DNA of 64,000 bases from Streptomyces cacaoi (GCF_006539165.1 NZ_BJMM01000010.1:62001-126000), one strand, 5' to 3'. Shown: positions 52,854-62,537, counted from the first letter of the stretch. A program made the numbers and translations. Notes: generated from the sequence alone by a model not told the origin.

Positions 52854-54119
52854 ATGGACAAGAAAGACATACCCGACCGGCGAGAGGGGTCCGGCGGGGA
52901 GGGCGGATCCAGGACAAAACTGGATCTGAGCCTGGCCCAGGTGCTCGGCAGTGCCGTCGCCGCCGTGGTCGCCGCCTTCGCGGCAGGTCAGCTGGGGGTC
53001 TACGGCACGTTCCTCGGAGCCGGTGTCGTGAGCCTGGTCGCCACCAGCGGCGGCCCCATCTTCCAGCACCTCTTCCGCAGGACGGGTGAGCAGATCAAGG
53101 AGGTCACCGTCCCGCCGAGGGCGCGCCAGGGTCCCGTACGGGATCCGGCGGCGGGCTGGAAGGACGGTGCGCAGCTCGACACCGCGATCGCAGCGGACGC
53201 AGCGGACGCCGCAGGTTCCGGGGACTCCGGCGGGCCCACCCGGGCCGTGCCGGGACCCGGTGGCCGGCGGGGCGACGAGGACGGCACCCGGCTCCTGCCG
53301 ACGGCCGGGCCGCGAGGGCACCGGGACGGCACGGACGACGCGACCCGGATGCTCCGCGCCGCGGACGCCGGCGCGGGCACGGACGAGCGCACCCGGATGC
53401 TACGGACGGTCGGTGCCACCGGCGCCCCGGACGAACGCACCCGGATGCTGCGGAAGGCCGAGGGCGACGATCCGGCGCAGCGCACCCAGCTGCTGCGGAC
53501 CGTCGGCGGGGAGGAGAAGCTGCCCGGCGACGGCGAGTTCGGCGCCTCCACCACGCACGGCACCAAGTGGCGCGGCTGGAAGCGGACGCTGCTGCCCGCG
53601 CTCCTGGTCTTCGTGATCGCGGTCGGCGGCATCACCGTCTACGAGGTGATCTCCGGGCACAACGTCTCCGGCGGCAAGGGCACCTCGATCAGCGACGTCT
53701 TCCGCTCCGGCGGCGGCTCCTCGCAGGACGAGGGGCCCGACCGGGCGCCGGGGGAGTCCGGTACGCCGAGCCCCGGCTCGTCCGACGACGGGGGAGCCGG
53801 CGAGGACGGCTCCGGCAGCCCGTCCGCCGACCCGGACACCGGCAACGGGCAGCAGGGCGGCGAGAGCGGTTCCGGCGAGAAGGGCGGCGCCACGCAGAGC
53901 CCCGACCCGGGCACCTCGCAGCAGCCCGGCGGGGAGCAGGGTGGCACCGGCACCCACAGCCCGGACACCGGGAACGGCGACGGGAGCGACGGCTCCGGGG
54001 ACGACGGCAGCGGGCAGGACGGCCCGGGCGACGCACCCACGAGCGGAAGCGACCAGGGCGGCGCCGGCAGCGGCCGGATGCCGCAGCAACAGCAGCCGGA
54101 CACCACTCCGGCCGGATAG
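52854..54119 (+). CDS. Membrane protein with five TRMLR-type repeats and a long disordered outer tail
   Basis: Encodes 421 residues; I do not recognise a named family. A hydrophobic hairpin (about 24-66) is followed by a cytoplasmic region containing five short repeats, consensus (D/E)xxTRMLR, at about 141-152, 160-171, 176-187, 192-203 and 206-218; Thr145, Thr164, Thr180, Thr196 and Thr211 are central. A third membrane segment (LLPALLVFVIAVGGITVYEV, about 246-265) leads to an outer tail of about 150 residues of Gly/Ser/Pro/Asp. Divergent from sepH, 463 bp apart. The outer location of the tail is inference from charge and topology. Confidence 0.85.
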   Translation: MDKKDIPDRREGSGGEGGSRTKLDLSLAQVLGSAVAAVVAAFAAGQLGVYGTFLGAGVVSLVATSGGPIFQHLFRRTGEQIKEVTVPPRARQGPVRDPAAGWKDGAQLDTAIAADAADAAGSGDSGGPTRAVPGPGGRRGDEDGTRLLPTAGPRGHRDGTDDATRMLRAADAGAGTDERTRMLRTVGATGAPDERTRMLRKAEGDDPAQRTQLLRTVGGEEKLPGDGEFGASTTHGTKWRGWKRTLLPALLVFVIAVGGITVYEVISGHNVSGGKGTSISDVFRSGGGSSQDEGPDRAPGESGTPSPGSSDDGGAGEDGSGSPSADPDTGNGQQGGESGSGEKGGATQSPDPGTSQQPGGEQGGTGTHSPDTGNGDGSDGSGDDGSGQDGPGDAPTSGSDQGGAGSGRMPQQQQPDTTPAG

Positions 54120-54125
54120 CGTCCC

Positions 54126-54149
54126 GGCGCGATGGCGCGATGGCGCGAT
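54126..54149. repeat. Three exact 8-bp repeats (GGCGCGAT)
   Basis: GGCGCGAT occurs three times without gaps at 54126, 54134 and 54142, just after the stop of the repeat-containing membrane protein gene. It may be a slippage tract. Confidence 0.9.
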
Positions 54150-54167
54150 ACGGCGCAGCCGGGCACA

Positions 54168-54201
54168 AGGGGCCGGTACACCTCGCGGTGTGCCGGCCCC
54201 T
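54168..54201. terminator. Bidirectional terminator after the membrane-protein gene
   Basis: A 15-bp stem (AGGGGCCGGTACACC and its complement with one G-U pair) around a TCGC loop, between the stop at 54119 and the convergent stop at 54295. Confidence 0.8.
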
Positions 54202-54294
54202 CGTCGTGCGCCGCGTAGGCGTCGCCCCCCCCCGAGCGTTGGTGCCGTGCGCTGCCGGGCGGCGTGCGCTGCCGGGCGGGGTGTGCGCCGTGGG

Positions 54295-55632
54295 TCAGTC
54301 GCCGAGGACGCGGCGGAGATAGTCGTTGCCGAACACCCGGTCGGGATCCAGCCGGTCCCGCAGCGCCGTGAACTCGCCGAAGCGGGGGTAGACCTCGGCC
54401 AGATGTCCGGCGTCCCTGCTGTGCAGCTTGCCCCAGTGGGGACGGCCCTCGTGCGCGGTCATGATCCGCTCGACGGCGCTGAAGTAGCCCTCGTGCGGCG
54501 TCCCCCGGTACATGTGGACGGCCACGTAGGCGCTCTCGCGTCCGCTCGCCGTGGACAGCGGGATGTCGTCCGCCGGGGCGGTACGCACCTCCACCGGGAA
54601 GCTCACCTTGAAGCGGGACCGCTCGACCATCGCCTTGAGCTCGCGCAGGGCCGGTACGAGAGCGGCGCGCGGAATCGCGTATTCCATCTCCAGGAAGCGG
54701 ACGCGGCGCGGGCTGGTGAAGACCTTGAACGGGATGTCGGTGTACGTACGGGCCGACAGGGCGCGGCTGGAGACGCGGGCGACGCCGGGCACGGTGGCGG
54801 GTACGGCCCTGCCCAGGGAGCACACGGCCTGGAAGACGCCGTTGGAGAGCAGTTCGTCGTCTATCCAGCCGCGCATCCTCGGCAGCGGACGGGCCGGGCC
54901 CGCGCTGCGGTTGTTGCGCTTGGTGTTGCAGCCGTCGGTGTGCGGGAACCAGTAGAACTCGAAGTGCTCGTTCTCGGCCACCAGTTGATCGAACCCGCCG
55001 GTGACCCGGTCGAAGGTCATCGGCTCCTCGCGGGCGGTGAGCAGGAACTCCGGCTCCACGGCGAAGGTGATCTCCGTGAGCACGCCGAGGGCGCCCAGGC
55101 CCAGCCGGGCGGCGGCGAACACCTCGGGGTTCTCGTCGGGGGAGCAGCGCAGGACGGAGCCGTCGGCGAGCACCAGCTCCAGCCCGCGGATCTGGGCGGC
55201 GATCGCGGCCGAGTCCCGGCCGGTGCCGTGCGTTCCGGTGCTGACGGCGCCGGAGACGGTCTGCTCCGTGATGTCGCCCATGTTGGTCAGGGAGAGCCCT
55301 TGCGCCGCCAGGGCCGTGTTCAGCTCCTTGAGCGGGGTGCCCGCCGCGACCGTCACGGTGCCGGCGGCGCGGTCGACGGAGCGTATGCCGGTGAGCCGGT
55401 CGGGGCGTATCAGCACGCCGTCGGTGACGGCCGCGGCCGTGAACGAATGACCGGTTCCGGCCGCCTTGACCCGCAGCCCGTCCGCCGCCGCCCGGCGTAC
55501 GACCTCGGCGAGCCCCTCCGTCGTGGACGGGGCGACGGTCCGCACGGGGGAGGCCGTCACATTCCCCGCCCAGTTACGCCAGGTTGCGTTCGCGTTCCTC
55601 GTCGACCGGCTGCCCGTGGATTGCACGCTCAT
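54295..55632 (-). CDS. FAD-dependent D-arabinono-1,4-lactone oxidase-like protein
   Basis: Encodes 445 residues. The PCMH-type FAD domain shows [19 protein letters not shown] (the His probably binds FAD covalently) and [12 protein letters not shown]. The C-terminal ALO domain ends with the family motif [13 protein letters not shown], in which HWxK is the active site. These enzymes oxidise aldonolactones such as L-gulono- or D-arabinono-1,4-lactone. The start ATG at 55632 has a GAGAGGGG site and lies inside the end of the upstream MFS gene (59-bp overlap), so the two are coupled. Confidence 0.92.
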   Translation of the reverse strand: MSVQSTGSRSTRNANATWRNWAGNVTASPVRTVAPSTTEGLAEVVRRAAADGLRVKAAGTGHSFTAAAVTDGVLIRPDRLTGIRSVDRAAGTVTVAAGTPLKELNTALAAQGLSLTNMGDITEQTVSGAVSTGTHGTGRDSAAIAAQIRGLELVLADGSVLRCSPDENPEVFAAARLGLGALGVLTEITFAVEPEFLLTAREEPMTFDRVTGGFDQLVAENEHFEFYWFPHTDGCNTKRNNRSAGPARPLPRMRGWIDDELLSNGVFQAVCSLGRAVPATVPGVARVSSRALSARTYTDIPFKVFTSPRRVRFLEMEYAIPRAALVPALRELKAMVERSRFKVSFPVEVRTAPADDIPLSTASGRESAYVAVHMYRGTPHEGYFSAVERIMTAHEGRPHWGKLHSRDAGHLAEVYPRFGEFTALRDRLDPDRVFGNDYLRRVLGD

Positions 55633-56842
55633 CTGCGACCGTCCCCTCTCGCCGTGGCGCCGGCCGGGAAGTCAGCCGGCGGTAGCCGAGGAACGCCACC
55701 AGGGCCGCGAGCGCGCCCGCGACCGCGGGCACGCCGTAGGCACGGCCGGCGCCGAAGGTGTCGACCGCCCAGCCGGCGGCCGAGGACCCCAGCGCCACCC
55801 CGACCGAGAGGCCCGTGCTGGTCCACGTCATGCCCTCGGTCAGCTTGGCGCGCGGGACCAGCTGTGCGACGAGGGCCATGGTGGTCGCCATCGTCGGGGC
55901 AATGGTCATGCCCGCGAGGAAGAGCGCCACGGCCAGGGACGGCAGGTTCCCCACCAGTTGGAGAGGGATCATACTCACGGCCATCGCACAGATGCCCAGA
56001 ATCCAGCGGCGGGCAGGCGGCGAGGACGGCCGCAGCACGCCGTAGACGGCTCCGGCCAGCACCGAGCCCAGCGCGTAGACGGCCAGCGTCAGGCTCGCGG
56101 CGCCCTTGTGCCCCTGCTGTTCGGCGAAGCCGACCGTCACCACGTCGATGGCGCCGAAGATGGCGCCGGTGAACGCGAAGACGGCCACCAGCACCTGGAG
56201 CCCGGGGGTGCGCAGGGCGCTGCCGCCGGTGTGCTTCTCCCGCGGGTGCGCCGGCGGCTCCGTCGACCGCTGGGCGCCCAGCCACAGCACACCCACGGCC
56301 AGGAAGGTCGCGGCCAGCGCCGGGCCGGCCTCCGGGAACAGCGTCGTCGACAGGCCGATGGCCAGGATCGGGCCGACGACGAAGCAGGACTCGTCGACCA
56401 CCGAGTCGAAGGCGAACGACGCGTGCAGCAGCCGCGGTTCGTCGCGGTGGAGGTGCGCCCAGCGTGCCCGCACCATCGAGCCGACGCTGGGCATGCACCC
56501 GGCGCCCACGGCGAACAGGAACAGCAGCGGCTCGGGAGCACCGGCGTGCACGGCGGCGATCAGGCCGAGCACGCTCGCCACACAGATGAGCATCGCCGGG
56601 CGGATCACCCGGCGCTGGCCGTGCCGGTCCACCAGCCGGGAGATCTGCGGGCTGAAGGCGGCGGAGGCGAGGGCCACGGTCGCCGAGAGCGCCCCGGCGA
56701 CCCCGTAGTCCCCGCTGAGCTGGGACACCATCGTGACGATGCCGATGCCGGTCATCGACAGGGGCATCCGGCCGAAGAAGCCGGCGGCGGAGAAGGACCT
56801 GCTCCCGGGCGCGGTGAAGATCGCGCGGTACGGACTGGGCAC
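55574..56842 (-). CDS. MFS transporter
   Basis: Encodes 422 residues with about 12 membrane segments ([40 protein letters not shown], and so on). The cytoplasmic loop motif [11 protein letters not shown] between TM2 and TM3 is the MFS signature. Substrate is unknown; overlap with the aldonolactone oxidase gene hints at transport of a sugar acid or lactone, which is inference. I chose GTG 56842 because the frame upstream is Pro/Arg-rich and unlike an MFS N-terminus; the ribosome site is weak. Divergent from hemH. Confidence 0.9.
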   Translation of the reverse strand: MPSPYRAIFTAPGSRSFSAAGFFGRMPLSMTGIGIVTMVSQLSGDYGVAGALSATVALASAAFSPQISRLVDRHGQRRVIRPAMLICVASVLGLIAAVHAGAPEPLLFLFAVGAGCMPSVGSMVRARWAHLHRDEPRLLHASFAFDSVVDESCFVVGPILAIGLSTTLFPEAGPALAATFLAVGVLWLGAQRSTEPPAHPREKHTGGSALRTPGLQVLVAVFAFTGAIFGAIDVVTVGFAEQQGHKGAASLTLAVYALGSVLAGAVYGVLRPSSPPARRWILGICAMAVSMIPLQLVGNLPSLAVALFLAGMTIAPTMATTMALVAQLVPRAKLTEGMTWTSTGLSVGVALGSSAAGWAVDTFGAGRAYGVPAVAGALAALVAFLGYRRLTSRPAPRREGTVADERAIHGQPVDEERERNLA

Positions 56843-57052
56843 GGGCGGACTCTTGCTGTTCGAGGGGTCGGCGGGGCGAGGGGTTCGCTGCCGCGGCGGT
56901 GGACGCCGCGGTGCGGGGCGCCGCACGCGCGCCCGTGCGCGCACCGGCGGGCGGGAGTCCACCGGGCGCACTGGGACAAACGTACGACCTCGACAGTTTA
57001 CGGGCGGGAGGGTGCCCGTCGGCGCCGGTGGCCTGATGGCAGGATCGGAGCC

Positions 57053-58213
57053 ATGTCCGATGAGCTCCCCACCACCCCGTCCGGCCCCGGCCCGGACTGT
57101 GATCACGCGCCCTACGACGCGCTGCTGCTGCTGTCCTTCGGCGGCCCCGAAGGCCCGGACGATGTCGTTCCGTTCCTGGAGAACGTCACCCGGGGGCGCG
57201 GTATCCCGCGCGAACGCCTGGAGGAGGTGGGGCAGCACTACTACCTCTTCGGCGGCGTCAGTCCGATCAACGCGCAGAACCGCGAACTGCTCCAGGCCCT
57301 GCGCAAGGACTTCGCGGAACACGGCCTCGACCTGCCCGTCTACTGGGGCAACCGCAACTGGGCCCCCTATCTGACGGACACCCTGCGCGAGATGACCCGG
57401 GACGGCCGCCGGCGGATCCTCGTCCTCGCCACCAGCGCCTACGCCTCCTACTCCGGCTGCCGCCAGTACCGCGAGAACCTCGCCGAGTCCCTGGCCACGC
57501 TGCGGGCGGAGGGCCTGCACCCGCCGCGGGTCGACAAGCTGCGGCACTACTTCAACCACCCGGGCTTCGTCGAGCCCGTCGTGGACGGCGTCCTCGCCTC
57601 GCTGGACGCGCTCCCCGCCGAGGTCCGCGAGCGCGCACACCTCGCCTTCACCACCCACTCGATCCCCGACGCGGCGGCCGACACCTCCGGGCCGGTGGAG
57701 GAGCACGGCGACGGCGGCGCCTATGTCGCCCAGCACCTCGACGTGGCCTCCGTCATCGTCGAGGCCGTCCGGGAGCGCACCGGCATCCGCCACCCCTGGA
57801 AGCTCGTCTACCAGTCGCGCAGCGGCCCGCCCTCGGTGCCCTGGCTGGAGCCGGACATCTGCGACCACCTGGAGGAGCTGCACGGCCAGGGCGTGCCCGG
57901 AGCCGTGATGGTCCCGGTCGGCTTCGTCTCCGACCACATGGAGGTCCTCTACGACCTGGACACCGAGGCCAAGGACAAGGCGGCCGAGCTGGGGCTGCCC
58001 GTGACGCGCTCCGCGACCGTCGGCGCCGACCCGCGGTTCGCCGCCGCCGTCCGCGAACTCGTCCTGGAGCGCGCCGAGGCCGAACGCGGCGGTCGGCCCG
58101 CGCGCTGCGCCCTGGGCGCGCTCGGTCCGAGCCACGACGTCTGCCCGGTCGGCTGCTGCCCGGCCCGCACCCCCAAGCCGGCCGCGGCCGGAGCCGACGC
58201 ACCGAACCTGTGA
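57053..58213 (+). CDS. hemH: Ferrochelatase (coproporphyrin III type)
   Basis: Encodes 386 residues. [17 protein letters not shown] near the start, [10 protein letters not shown] with the metal-binding His (about 200-209), and [20 protein letters not shown] (about 284-303) with the catalytic Glu identify the enzyme. The C-terminal tail has four cysteines (CALGA, VCPVGCC) that fit the [2Fe-2S] cluster of actinobacterial ferrochelatases. It inserts iron into a porphyrin, probably coproporphyrin III. The next gene overlaps or begins within 20 bp. Confidence 0.96.
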   Translation: MSDELPTTPSGPGPDCDHAPYDALLLLSFGGPEGPDDVVPFLENVTRGRGIPRERLEEVGQHYYLFGGVSPINAQNRELLQALRKDFAEHGLDLPVYWGNRNWAPYLTDTLREMTRDGRRRILVLATSAYASYSGCRQYRENLAESLATLRAEGLHPPRVDKLRHYFNHPGFVEPVVDGVLASLDALPAEVRERAHLAFTTHSIPDAAADTSGPVEEHGDGGAYVAQHLDVASVIVEAVRERTGIRHPWKLVYQSRSGPPSVPWLEPDICDHLEELHGQGVPGAVMVPVGFVSDHMEVLYDLDTEAKDKAAELGLPVTRSATVGADPRFAAAVRELVLERAEAERGGRPARCALGALGPSHDVCPVGCCPARTPKPAAAGADAPNL

Positions 58214-58230
58214 CGAGGAGCGACACGAAC

Positions 58231-59058
58231 GTGAGCGACACGCACGACGCACCCGGCGCCGACCCGGCGCTGAAGGCCGAACTGCTCGCCCTCGCCCAGG
58301 AGGCCGCCGGGCGCGCCGGTGCCCTGCTGCGCGACGGCCGGCCGGCGGACCTGGGCGTCGCCGCGACCAAGACGAGCCCGATCGACGTGGTCACCGAGAT
58401 GGATCTGGCCTCGGAGAAGCTGATCACCGACTACCTCACCGAGCACCGGCCGGACGACGGCTTCCTCGGCGAGGAGGGCGCCACCAGCGCGGGCACCTCG
58501 GGCGTGCGCTGGGTCATCGACCCGCTGGACGGCACGGTCAACTACCTCTACGGGCGCCCCGACTGGTCGGTCTCGCTGGCCGCCGAGTACCACGGCGAAC
58601 GCGTCGTCGGCGTCGTCGCGGCGCCGGTGCGCGCGGAGACCTGCCACGCGGTGCTCGGCGAGGGCGCCTGGCGGGACGGGCAGCGGCTGAGCTGCCGCCC
58701 CTCGCCGCCGCTCGACCAGGCGCTGATCGGCACCGGCTTCGGCTACATCGCCGAGCGGAGGGTCGCGCAGGCGGCCGTCGCCCGCGAACTGGTGCCGCGG
58801 GTGCGGGACATCCGCCGCGGCGGCTCGGCCGCGATCGATCTGTGCGACGTGGCCGCCGGCCGGCTCGACGGCTTCTACGAGCGGGGCCTCAACCCCTGGG
58901 ACCTGGCGGCCGGCGACCTGATCGCCCGGGAGGCCGGCGCGCGCACCGGCGGACGGCCCGGTCTGCCGGCCGACACGGAGCTGACGGTGGCCGCCTCACC
59001 GGGCGTCTTCGACGCCCTCCAGCCGCTCCTGGAGTCCCTGGGCGCCTGGCACGACTGA
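58231..59058 (+). CDS. Inositol monophosphatase family protein
   Basis: Encodes 275 residues. Metal-binding motifs are EMDLASEKLI (Glu/Asp), WVIDPLDGTVNYLYG (Asp-Pro-Leu-Asp-Gly-Thr) and NPWDLAAGDLIAREAG, the complete Li-sensitive phosphatase set. It would dephosphorylate inositol phosphate, fructose bisphosphate or a similar compound. GTG 58231 follows GAGGAG at 10 nt; GTG 58210, which overlaps the hemH stop, is an alternative that adds seven residues. Co-transcribed with hemH in either case. Confidence 0.93.
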   Translation: MSDTHDAPGADPALKAELLALAQEAAGRAGALLRDGRPADLGVAATKTSPIDVVTEMDLASEKLITDYLTEHRPDDGFLGEEGATSAGTSGVRWVIDPLDGTVNYLYGRPDWSVSLAAEYHGERVVGVVAAPVRAETCHAVLGEGAWRDGQRLSCRPSPPLDQALIGTGFGYIAERRVAQAAVARELVPRVRDIRRGGSAAIDLCDVAAGRLDGFYERGLNPWDLAAGDLIAREAGARTGGRPGLPADTELTVAASPGVFDALQPLLESLGAWHD

Positions 59059-59096
59059 GGCGCCGGCCGGTGGATCCCCGGCCGGTGGCCACGCGA

Positions 59097-59125
59097 CGGC
59101 CCCGGGAGCGCCGCTCCCGGGGCCG
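59097..59125. terminator. Hairpin after the inositol monophosphatase gene
   Basis: Arms of 14 bp (CGGCCCCGGGAGCG with its complement) around one base, so the practical stem is about 12 bp. It lies between the stop at 59058 and the convergent small gene ending at 59142. Confidence 0.7.
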
Positions 59126-59141
59126 CTGCTGTGCCGGACGG

Positions 59142-59315
59142 TCACGCGGCGGAGGTTTCCACCTCCACACCGTGCTCGGCGGCCAGACGCCGGAGGTCTT
59201 CCAGTTCGGCCTGTTCGACGTCCACGAGGAAGTCGTCGCCCGACTCGCGCGCGCGGTGCAGGTCGGACTCCGTGGTCCGTATGCGCTGCAGGATGCCGGC
59301 GGTGAACGCGTCCAT
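59142..59315 (-). CDS. Small conserved hypothetical protein (57 residues)
   Basis: A 57-residue protein, MDAFTAGILQRIRTTESDLH at the start, predicted to be a single amphipathic helix with charged residues (RARESGDDFLVDVEQAELEDL) and no cysteines or membrane segment. ATG 59315 is preceded by GAGGGGG at 7 nt. Its position upstream of cutRS matches a small gene at the same place in S. coelicolor as I recall. Function unknown. Confidence 0.7.
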   Translation of the reverse strand: MDAFTAGILQRIRTTESDLHRARESGDDFLVDVEQAELEDLRRLAAEHGVEVETSAA

Positions 59316-59501
59316 GGTGTGCCCCCTCGTCGTGGGTCGGCGGCACGGGGGTGTGCCGAGGGTGGATGGTGCGATCCCGGATCACGGCGTGGTCCCCGGT
59401 GAGGGCGTCGGCGGCTCGTCGTGGCACACCGCGCACGGGGCGTGATCGTGGATGGTGTCCTCGTCCTCCCCAACGACTCCCTCTGAGAAACCTCAACTCC
59501 C

Positions 59502-59529
59502 TTGAAAAATATGCCGCTGACGGTAGCGT
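59502..59529 (+). promoter_or_regulatory. Candidate cutRS promoter
   Basis: TTGAAA and TAGCGT with a 16-bp spacer, inside a distinctly AT-richer stretch. The resulting leader to the cutR GTG would be about 290 nt and contains a (CCGA)4 tract at 59771-59788. Confidence 0.45.
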
Positions 59530-59824
59530 GCGGGACTCCCCAGCGCCCCTTACAGCCGGTTTACCAGCTCACGGGGCAGGATGGAGGGGTGGCGGCGGAC
59601 CGGCTGTCGCACGGGACACACACGGGCTGTCACGGCACGCGCACACGCTCGGGCCACCGGAGCCCCGTCGTAACCGCCGTGACCGTCGTTGCCGTCGTTC
59701 CCGTGCGTTCCCGTTCGCCACCGCCGGTGTCCGCCGTCCCCGCCGCCCCTGCCGTCGACCGATGCCGCGGCCGACCGACCGACCGACCGCTCGGTCACGC
59801 CGCACCACAGGAAGGAACAGCGCT

Positions 59825-60478
59825 GTGCGCGTACTCGTCGTCGAGGACGAGCAGTTGCTCGCCGATGCGGTGGCCACCGGCCTGCGCCGGGAGGCCATGG
59901 CCGTCGATGTGGTCTACGACGGCGCCGCCGCCCAGGAGCGTATCGACGTCAACGACTACGACGTCGTCGTGCTCGACCGCGACCTGCCCCTCGTCCACGG
60001 GGACGACGTGTGCCGCAGGATCGTCGAGCTGGGGCTGCCGACGCGGGTGCTGATGCTCACCGCCTCGGGAGACGTCAGCGACCGTGTGGAGGGCCTGGAA
60101 CTCGGCGCCGACGACTACCTGCCCAAGCCCTTCGCCTTCTCCGAGCTGACGGCGCGCGTGCGCGCGCTCGGCCGGCGCACGACAGCGGCGCTGCCGCCCG
60201 TGCTGGAGCGGGCCGGCATCCGGCTGGACCCCAACCGCCGCGAGGTCTTCCGGGACGGCCACGAGGTGCAGCTCGCGCCCAAGGAGTTCGCCGTCCTGGA
60301 GGTGCTGATGCGGGCCGAGGGCACCGTCGTCTCCGCCGAACAGCTGCTGGAGAAGGCGTGGGACGAGAACACCGACCCCTTCACCAATGTGGTGCGTGTC
60401 ACGGTGATGACGCTGCGCCGCAAGCTCGGTGAGCCGCCGGTGATCGTGACCGTGCCCGGAGCCGGGTACCGGATCTGA
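59825..60478 (+). CDS. cutR: Response regulator CutR (OmpR family)
   Basis: Encodes 217 residues. The receiver domain has the acidic pair (EDE), phospho-accepting Asp51 (LDRDLPLVHG) and Lys in DDYLPKPFAF. The OmpR winged helix (about 130-215) includes LAPKEFAVLEVLMRAEG and PFTNVVRVTVMTLRRKLGEP. The sequence matches the well-known Streptomyces CutR almost throughout. The GTG start follows GAAGGAA. It lies 4 bp before cutS. Confidence 0.96.
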   Translation: MRVLVVEDEQLLADAVATGLRREAMAVDVVYDGAAAQERIDVNDYDVVVLDRDLPLVHGDDVCRRIVELGLPTRVLMLTASGDVSDRVEGLELGADDYLPKPFAFSELTARVRALGRRTTAALPPVLERAGIRLDPNRREVFRDGHEVQLAPKEFAVLEVLMRAEGTVVSAEQLLEKAWDENTDPFTNVVRVTVMTLRRKLGEPPVIVTVPGAGYRI

Positions 60479-60482
60479 ACCG

Positions 60483-61745
60483 ATGGCCTCCTCCACCACA
60501 CCGACCGGCGCGGGCGCCGCCCCGCAGCCGCCGCCCAAGCCCACCTGGGATCCGCGCGAGCCGCAGCGCCCGGCGTCCCCCTGGTTGCGCCCGACCATCC
60601 GGATAAGGCTCACGCTGCTGTACGGCGGCATGTTCCTCATCGCCGGGATGGTGCTGCTGACGATCATCTATCTGCTGGCGGCGCAGGCTCTGCACGACGG
60701 CAGTCAGCTGCCCTTCCGCATCCAGACCATCAAGGCGCAGCTGACCTCGGACCAGTGCCCGGGGCTGACCGGGAAGCTGCCCAGCGACGTCTTCATGGAC
60801 CGTCTGTCGGCCTGCACGGACGAGCAGCGCAGGCTGGCGCTGGACGCCCTGCTGCGGCGCTCCCTGCTGGCGCTGCTGGGCCTCGCGGTGGCCGCCTTCG
60901 CGTTCGGCTACGTCATGGCCGGACGGGTGCTCTCGCCGCTCGGCCGGATCACCCGCACCGCGCGCCAGGTGGCCGGTTCGGATCTGCACAAGCGGATCGA
61001 GCTGGAGGGCCCGGACGACGAACTCAAGGAGCTGGCCGACACCTTCGACGAGATGCTCGACCGGCTGGACCGCGCCTTCGCCGCGCAGCAGAGATTCGTC
61101 GCCAACGCCTCGCACGAGCTGCGCACTCCGCTGGCGATCAACCGGACGTTGCTGGAGGTCCAGCTGTCCGATCCGGAGGCGTCCCCGGAGCTTCAACAGC
61201 TGGGCAAGACGCTGCTGGCGACCAACGAGCGCAGCGAACAGCTCGTGGAGGGCCTGCTGCTGCTGGCCCGGAGCGAGAACGAACTGGTGGACCGCAAGCC
61301 CGTGGATCTCGCCGAGGTCGCCTCCCAGGCGCTGGAACAGGCCAGAACGGAAGCGGAGAACAAGGGCATCGAGTTGCGCGGGGTGCGCCAGCCCACGTAT
61401 GTACAGGGCAACGGAGTTCTGCTGGAGCGGGTCGCGCTGAATCTCGTGCAGAATGCCGTGCGCTACAACCTGCGTGAGGGGGGATGGGTCTCGGTCAGTA
61501 CCCACGCCGGGCCGGGAGAAGCCCTTCTGGTGGTCGAGAACACCGGGCCGGCCGTTCCCGCCTACGAGGTGGACAACCTCTTCGAGCCGTTCCGGCGTCT
61601 GCGTTCGGAGAGGACGGGAAGCGACAAGGGAGTCGGTCTCGGATTGTCCATCGTGCGGTCCGTCGCGCGTGCGCACGGCGGCACGGTGACGGCTGTGCCG
61701 CGCGAGGACGGCGGCATGACGATGCGGGTTTCGCTTCCGCTGTGA
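60483..61745 (+). CDS. cutS: Sensor histidine kinase CutS
   Basis: Encodes 420 residues. Two TM segments (about 48-70 and 127-147) flank a short outer domain with two conserved cysteines, Cys92 and Cys111, that can form a disulfide. HAMP domain (about 150-200), H-box ANASHELRTPLAINRT with His211, N box LVQNAVRYNL and G boxes GVGLGLSIVRSVA follow. CutRS controls extracytoplasmic protein folding and antibiotic genes in Streptomyces. The start lies 4 bp after the cutR stop. Confidence 0.96.
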   Translation: MASSTTPTGAGAAPQPPPKPTWDPREPQRPASPWLRPTIRIRLTLLYGGMFLIAGMVLLTIIYLLAAQALHDGSQLPFRIQTIKAQLTSDQCPGLTGKLPSDVFMDRLSACTDEQRRLALDALLRRSLLALLGLAVAAFAFGYVMAGRVLSPLGRITRTARQVAGSDLHKRIELEGPDDELKELADTFDEMLDRLDRAFAAQQRFVANASHELRTPLAINRTLLEVQLSDPEASPELQQLGKTLLATNERSEQLVEGLLLLARSENELVDRKPVDLAEVASQALEQARTEAENKGIELRGVRQPTYVQGNGVLLERVALNLVQNAVRYNLREGGWVSVSTHAGPGEALLVVENTGPAVPAYEVDNLFEPFRRLRSERTGSDKGVGLGLSIVRSVARAHGGTVTAVPREDGGMTMRVSLPL

Positions 61746-62218
61746 CAGGTGTTCCGAGGTGGTCCGGTGGGGACCCGGGCGGAACCACGGAAAATACCGG
61801 GAGGCCGTAACAGAAAGTGGCCCAACTGCCGCGCAGAGTGCGCAATTGGTGTTCGCTCTGTGCGGAATTCCGAGCTTCGTGAAGCTTCGGTGGAGACCTG
61901 TGATCGATCACACAGGCGAAATTTTCAGAGTGTACCGAGCGTGGTCAGGGAACGGGAAGAAATCCCGGAAAGTCCATGTTTCCGCAGGTGGAGATCGTGG
62001 GCAGTACCCGGGATGGCGTGTGCGAAGCGCTACCGGGGACGGTTTATGGTCCTCCACGGCATCCGCCGTGATCACCTCTTCAGGGGTGCGGTTGGGTGTC
62101 GATTGAGTAACAGACCTTGATGTGAGGCAAAATCTCCGCCTCGGGTCGGGCACAAGCCCGGCCTCTCACGCGTTACGTGCGCTGGAGACACCACAGACAC
62201 CCAGAGGGGGAGAGCGAC
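61746..62218. other. AT-richer intergenic region before the DUF4193 gene
   Basis: 473 bp with clearly lower GC than its neighbours (many A/T runs near 61800-61960). Short frames are open but have no recognisable protein. It holds the 14-bp palindrome at 61899-61912 and several weak promoter-like hexamers, such as TTGAGT at about 62103-62108. No RNA gene recognised. Confidence 0.4.
61899..61912. promoter_or_regulatory. Perfect 14-bp palindrome TGTGATCGATCACA
   Basis: A perfect palindrome of the GTGA-N4-TCAC kind, resembling BldD half-sites (AGTGA, TCACC) with short spacing and reminiscent of CRP half-sites, although CRP needs six bases between. It is 154 bp after cutS and 307 bp before the DUF4193 gene. 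Confidence 0.5.
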
Positions 62219-62518
62219 ATGGCAACGGATTACGACACTCCACGCAAGACCGACGACGAGGTCAACGAAGACAGCATCGAGGAACTGAAGGCCCGGCGGA
62301 ACGACAAGTCCGCGTCCAACGTCGACGTGGACGAGTTCGAGCAGGCCGAAGGGCTGGAGCTTCCCGGCGCGGACCTCTCCAACGAGGAGCTGTCCGTCCG
62401 CGTGCTGCCGCGCCAGGCCGACGAGTTCACGTGCATGAGCTGCTTCCTGGTGCACCACCGCTCGCAGCTCGCCGCGGAGAAGAACGGCCAGCCCATCTGC
62501 CGCGACTGCGCGGCCTGA
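62219..62518 (+). CDS. DUF4193 zinc-ribbon protein
   Basis: Encodes 99 residues. An acidic N-terminus (EVNEDSIEELKARR) is followed by a zinc ribbon with Cys72, Cys75, Cys94 and Cys97 (TCMSC, ICRDC). Members are small actinobacterial proteins of unknown role, often near housekeeping genes. ATG 62219 follows GAGGGGGAG. A gene of unknown function starts 19 bp downstream. Confidence 0.92.
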   Translation: MATDYDTPRKTDDEVNEDSIEELKARRNDKSASNVDVDEFEQAEGLELPGADLSNEELSVRVLPRQADEFTCMSCFLVHHRSQLAAEKNGQPICRDCAA

Positions 62519-62537
62519 CCCCGGGCGGGCGTGCTCC

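Noticed and set aside
61899..61912. E. coli-type CRP site
   Set aside because: The half-sites are separated by 4 rather than 6 bases, so CRP geometry does not fit; listed only as an unassigned palindrome.
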